Positions 60,847 to 64,000 of a stretch of 64,000 nt of DNA are shown in pieces. The position numbers and the translations under genes were made by a program. This stretch comes from DMER64 sp041654355 (GTDB lineage Bacteria; Bacteroidota; Bacteroidia; Bacteroidales; UBA932), in assembly GCA_041654355.1 (NCBI GenBank), contig JBAZDQ010000006.1, positions 11,581 to 75,580 on the forward strand, read 5' to 3'. Numbering within the stretch: position 1 is the stretch's first letter; every line of letters begins with the position of its first letter. Below the pieces are notes generated by a model, which saw nothing but the letters and a program-made list of their open reading frames with translations, had not been told where the DNA came from and made no database searches.

Positions 60847-61126
60847 CCCCACTTGCTTTAAAAAACGGAGCTGTCCCTTCCTCCTGCACCGGTCCGTATG
60901 CCGGAAACAGAGCCCGCACGCCTCCGTTTACAACACTTTCCGAACCCTTCACTCCGGACAACTCCGTGGATACGAACAACAGAAAAGCAACCATACCCGT
61001 CACGGTAGCTACGATAATCGCTATGAAAAAAATGAAAAACCCCTTCTTATCTTTCCTGTCAATGATTTCCTCGCTAATTGACGTGCCCGCAAGAGCGGGA
61101 TAGGACGGTTTCTGGATTGCCTTCAT
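60809..61126 (-). CDS. Small single-helix membrane protein upstream of the C39 exporter
   Basis: A 105-residue protein: polar N-terminus with lysines (IIDRKDKKG), one strong transmembrane helix (about residues 30-52, GFFIFFIAIIVATVTGMVAFLL), and a glycine-rich exterior tail. The N-terminal layout resembles the anchor of HlyD-type adaptors but nothing of the hairpin or lipoyl domains follows. It could be an exporter accessory or immunity factor, or a relic. It overlaps the exporter gene by 38 bases, and a TAnnTTTG box ends four bases before its ATG. Not recognised. Confidence 0.6.
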   Translation of the reverse strand: MKAIQKPSYPALAGTSISEEIIDRKDKKGFFIFFIAIIVATVTGMVAFLLFVSTELSGVKGSESVVNGGVRALFPAYGPVQEEGTAPFFKASGDGKNKIQATPCE

Positions 61127-61130
61127 GTTG

Positions 61131-61138
61131 CAAACCTA
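61131..61138 (-). promoter_or_regulatory. Candidate -7 box for the exporter-peptide operon
   Basis: The minus strand reads TAGGTTTG, matching TAnnTTTG, four bases before the ATG at 61126. A TTTG lies 25 bases further upstream, longer than the usual spacer. Confidence 0.4.
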
Positions 61139-61208
61139 AGGCACCGGAATAAAAATCCCGGGACAAAAAAAATAAAATGATCATATAAAAAAAAAGAGAA
61201 GGGGACAA

Positions 61209-61715
61209 TTATGATCCCAGGAAGGGCAGGTACGGCATCAGAATGGAAGAAAATTTCTCTACTACCGGATACAGGCGTGAAGCCTCAAAAGCCTCTGCTG
61301 GCAGGAAAGGGGCATAATCGTTGATCAAGGTTAAAATATAGGATAAAATGACGAGCAGAATATTCCACTTTATCCACCCGAAGATGGCTCCCGTCAGGCG
61401 GTTGAGCCATCCCAAAAGGACAATTTTCAGAAGCCGGTCCAGAAGACGTCCCAATAACCCGACAGCTATAAGCACGATAACGAATGTCACCAGAAAGGCC
61501 ACGATCTTCAGACCATCTCCGTTCCATCCGAACCATTCCACTATGCGGTCGGCGGCAAATCCCGAAAAATGAAAAGAAAAATAGCAGGCCAGGATCAGTG
61601 CCAGAATACCGAAAACCTGTTTGATGAGCCCTTTGCTCAGCCCTTCAATAATGGCCAGTATCCATACTATTAAAAGTATGATATCTATGTAATTGAGTGA
61701 AAGTTTCGCTAACAT
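61209..61715 (-). CDS. cvpA: CvpA-family membrane protein
   Basis: A 168-residue protein with four predicted transmembrane helices: NYIDIILLIVWILAIIEGLSKGLIKQVFGILALI at the N-terminus is typical of CvpA, named for a requirement in colicin V production in E. coli but widespread as an envelope protein. It is probably housekeeping and has its own strong promoter. An 82-base AT-rich gap without a recognisable hairpin separates it from the small membrane protein gene downstream. Confidence 0.9.
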   Translation of the reverse strand: MLAKLSLNYIDIILLIVWILAIIEGLSKGLIKQVFGILALILACYFSFHFSGFAADRIVEWFGWNGDGLKIVAFLVTFVIVLIAVGLLGRLLDRLLKIVLLGWLNRLTGAIFGWIKWNILLVILSYILTLINDYAPFLPAEAFEASRLYPVVEKFSSILMPYLPFLGS

Positions 61716-61720
61716 GTTTC

Positions 61721-61751
61721 CAAAGATAGCTAAGATTCGTATCTTTGCAAA
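61721..61751 (-). promoter_or_regulatory. Promoter of cvpA
   Basis: On the minus strand TTTG (61751-61748), 19-base spacer, TATCTTTG (61728-61721): a full consensus promoter. The -7 box ends five bases before the cvpA ATG, so the mRNA should be leaderless or nearly so. Confidence 0.7.
61740..61747 (+). promoter_or_regulatory. Candidate -7 box for ileS
   Basis: TATCTTTG, 26 bases before the ileS ATG. It forms a perfect inverted repeat with the cvpA -7 box (CAAAGATA at 61721-61728), 11 bases apart. No -33 TTTG seen on this strand. Confidence 0.5.
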
Positions 61752-61773
61752 CTATTTTTTACCCCGTTTTATT

Positions 61774-64000
61774 ATGAAGTTCCCTGAATATAAGAACCTT
61801 GACCTGCCTGCCGTACAGGAAGAAATCGTTGACATGTGGAATCGCCGGGATACATTCCGGTGCAGTATCGATGACCGGCCCGGGGCACCTGCCTTCATTT
61901 TCTTTGAAGGCCCCCCCTCGGCAAATGGTAAGCCAGGCATCCATCACGTCATTTCACGCACCATTAAGGACGTGGTTTGCAGGTACAAGACACAGCGGGG
62001 TTTCCGGGTGGAAAGAAGGGCCGGCTGGGACACCCACGGATTGCCCGTTGAGTTGAGCGTGGAAAAGATGCTGGGCATTACCAAGGAAGATATTGGCAAG
62101 ACCATATCCGTAGAAGAATACAACGCGGTATGCCGCAAGGAAGTGATGCGCTATACCAGGGAATGGGAAAGCCTGACCCAAAAGATGGCCTATTGGGTGG
62201 ATATGAGCCATCCCTACGTAACTTATCACAATTCTTATATTGAAACCGTATGGTACCTGCTGAAAGAGATCCATAAAAAAGGATTGCTTTACAAAGGATA
62301 CTCCATTCAGCCTTATTCTCCGGCTGCCGGATCGGGACTCAGTTCCCACGAACTAAACCAGCCGGGCTGCTACAAAGACGTAAAAGACACCACGTGCACT
62401 GCGCAATTTGCCGTGATCCCGGATGAGAAAAGCAAATTTCTTTTCACAAAGGAAGGGGAGCAAGTGTTTTTCCTGGCATGGACCACTACACCCTGGACGT
62501 TGCCCTCTAATACTGCCCTTTGTGTAGGGCCGGGCATACGTTATATAAAATTGCGTACTTATAATCCGTATAACGGAGATCCCATATCCGTAATTATGGC
62601 CGAAGAGCTGAAAGAAACTCTCTTTCCCGCCAAAAACGCTGAAATATCCATGGATTCATACAAACCCGGGGATAAAACCGTTCCTTACGTGCTGGAGCCC
62701 GGAACGTATACAGGAAAAGACCTGGAAGGGATCCGTTACAGCCAGCTTTTACCCTGGATCAGTCCGGGAGAAGGAGCGTTCCGGGTAATTACAGGAGACT
62801 TTGTTACCACAGAAGAAGGAACCGGGATCGTACACATTGCCCCTACGTTTGGGGATGACGATAACAAGGTTGCCAAAAAACACGGTATCCCCGCTTTGCT
62901 TTTGACAGATAAGAACGGAGCCTTGTGCCCCATGGTGGATAAAACAGGAAAATTCTACCTGCCGGAAGACCTGGATCCGGCTTTTGTATCCTCCCGTGTC
63001 AATGTAGATCAGTACAGACCCTTTGCAGGACGTTTCGTTAAAAATGTTTACGATCCCCAATGGGCTGAAGAAAAAGAACAGAACGGAGACTTTGATTCTT
63101 TGGATGTGGATATATGCATGTGGCTGAAAAAGAACGGGCTTGTCTTTCGTATAGAAAAAATGGTCCATAATTACCCCCATTGCTGGCGGACAGATAAGCC
63201 GGTACTCTATTACCCGCTGGATTCATGGTTCATCCGTACAACGGCCGTTAAAGACCGAATGATGGAATTGAACGATACCATTAATTGGAAGCCCGTTTCC
63301 ACCGGTACAGGCCGGTTTGGAAAATGGTTGGAAAACCTCCAGGACTGGAACCTTTCCCGGAGTCGTTTCTGGGGCACGCCACTGCCCGTATGGCGCACCG
63401 AAGACGGCAGCGAGGAGCGCTGCATCGGGTCGTTGCAGGAACTGTACGATGCCCTGGAAGAATCCGTTAAACAAGGATTCATGAAGTCCAATCCCCTGAA
63501 AGACAAAGGTTTTGTTCCCGGAGATTTCACACCGCAGAATTACGAAAAAATTGATCTGCACCGGCCTTTTGTGGACGAATGGATCCTTGCCTCGGCAAAA
63601 GGAAAACCCATGCGCCGCGAATCCGATCTGATAGATGTCTGGTTTGACTCGGGTTCCATGCCTTTCTCGCAGGAAGGCCTGGAAAAACTGGGTAGTCCCG
63701 CTTTTGGGCAGGTGGCTGATTTCATTGCCGAGGGGGTGGACCAGACCCGCGGATGGTTTTTTACACTCCATGCCATTGCCACCATGGTCAACGACCGCGT
63801 CTGTTTCCGCAACGTGCTTTCCAACGGGCTGATACTGGACAAGAACGGGAATAAGATGAGCAAACGCCTGGGCAATACTGTGGATCCTTTTATTATGCTG
63901 GACAAATACGGAGCCGATCCCCTGCGCTGGTACATGATGACCAACGCCCAGCCCTGGGACAATCTGCGCTTTGACGAAGGCGGCGTGGATGAGATACGTC
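61774..64000 (+). CDS. ileS: Isoleucine-tRNA ligase, 3' end outside the window
   Basis: Class I synthetase charging tRNA-Ile; the first 742 codons are present of an expected 1100 or more. The N-terminus MKFPEYKNLDLPAVQEEI leads to the HIGH region FFEGPPSANGKPGIHHVIS. The editing domain follows (AWTTTPWTLPSNTAL; TEEGTGIVHIAPTFGDDD), then DVWFDSGSMPF, EGVDQTRGWFFTLHAI and the KMSKR signature in KNGNKMSKRLGNTVDP. It reads open to the end of the window. Divergent from cvpA. Confidence 0.97.
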   Translation, partial: MKFPEYKNLDLPAVQEEIVDMWNRRDTFRCSIDDRPGAPAFIFFEGPPSANGKPGIHHVISRTIKDVVCRYKTQRGFRVERRAGWDTHGLPVELSVEKMLGITKEDIGKTISVEEYNAVCRKEVMRYTREWESLTQKMAYWVDMSHPYVTYHNSYIETVWYLLKEIHKKGLLYKGYSIQPYSPAAGSGLSSHELNQPGCYKDVKDTTCTAQFAVIPDEKSKFLFTKEGEQVFFLAWTTTPWTLPSNTALCVGPGIRYIKLRTYNPYNGDPISVIMAEELKETLFPAKNAEISMDSYKPGDKTVPYVLEPGTYTGKDLEGIRYSQLLPWISPGEGAFRVITGDFVTTEEGTGIVHIAPTFGDDDNKVAKKHGIPALLLTDKNGALCPMVDKTGKFYLPEDLDPAFVSSRVNVDQYRPFAGRFVKNVYDPQWAEEKEQNGDFDSLDVDICMWLKKNGLVFRIEKMVHNYPHCWRTDKPVLYYPLDSWFIRTTAVKDRMMELNDTINWKPVSTGTGRFGKWLENLQDWNLSRSRFWGTPLPVWRTEDGSEERCIGSLQELYDALEESVKQGFMKSNPLKDKGFVPGDFTPQNYEKIDLHRPFVDEWILASAKGKPMRRESDLIDVWFDSGSMPFSQEGLEKLGSPAFGQVADFIAEGVDQTRGWFFTLHAIATMVNDRVCFRNVLSNGLILDKNGNKMSKRLGNTVDPFIMLDKYGADPLRWYMMTNAQPWDNLRFDEGGVDEIR

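Noticed and set aside
61209..61715. CvpA (colicin V production) as part of the nearby peptide-export cassette
   Set aside because: CvpA is widespread outside bacteriocin loci, is separated by an 82-base gap, and has its own consensus promoter shared with ileS. The name alone is not evidence.
1..64000. CRISPR arrays, insertion sequences, tRNA or rRNA genes
   Set aside because: No regularly spaced repeats, transposase genes or cloverleaf-like stretches were seen, and intergenic gaps are too short to hold most of them.

Overview
The window is a gene-dense stretch of a Bacteroidota chromosome, most likely Bacteroidales. Pointers are the F-type ATPase gene order (epsilon, small membrane protein, a, c, b, delta, alpha, gamma), Bacteroidota-specific families (DUF5683, DUF4783, HTH-less sigma54-type regulator), a catabolic methylmalonyl-CoA mutase pair, near absence of Shine-Dalgarno (SD) sequences, and repeated TAnnTTTG -7 promoter boxes. 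No rRNA, tRNA, CRISPR array, insertion sequence or prophage was seen, and no gene-free gap reaches 300 bases.

Layout. 1-5715: ATP synthase operon. 5719-7139 (minus): rpsU, xerC and hpf, with unusual SD sites at rpsU and hpf. 7250-13092: urocanate hydratase and methylmalonyl-CoA mutase. 13081-16703 (minus): hpt-adk-obg-PAP2-lplA. 16750-19221: purE and an exported helix-hairpin-helix protein. 19193-20188 (minus): lipid kinase. 20268-24614: parA-parB-DUF5683-mltD. 24616-27802 (minus): cmk-ispH and a degenerate, apparently helicase-dead PriA. 27880-33078: sigma54-type response regulator converging on a large NtrY-like kinase and rlmH. 33131-37459: DUF4783 gene, then engB-prs-nadE-small protein-der (minus). 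37506-51955: one long run of touching genes joining exonuclease VII, a DcaP-like porin, a complete glycogen cluster (branching enzyme, debranching enzyme, GT4, GH57 and a 1403-residue glycogen synthase-phosphorylase fusion), ribF and a small membrane protein. 52039-54065: greA behind a strong promoter and 5' hairpin, a HIT protein, and a thioredoxin-fold lipoprotein lacking its cysteines.

The most interesting region is 54049-61126 (minus). A peptidase-containing (C39) ABC exporter is followed by two small overlapping genes whose products share a double-glycine leader, then a CPBP-family membrane protease (a family known for bacteriocin self-immunity), a TolC-type outer-membrane channel, a membrane-fusion protein and tsaB. 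This resembles a microcin-type export route with a two-peptide cargo. The peptides are not recognised, lack the usual positive charge and carry cysteines in their leaders. A separate promoter before tolC suggests the exporter-peptide-protease part may be a module joined to an older tolC-adaptor-tsaB unit.

Gene organisation is extremely tight. All seven convergent pairs overlap or lie within 3 bases. Several genes have a -7 box ending only 3-5 bases before the ATG, implying leaderless or nearly leaderless mRNAs, which fits a lineage whose ribosomes do not rely on the anti-SD. The window ends inside ileS.
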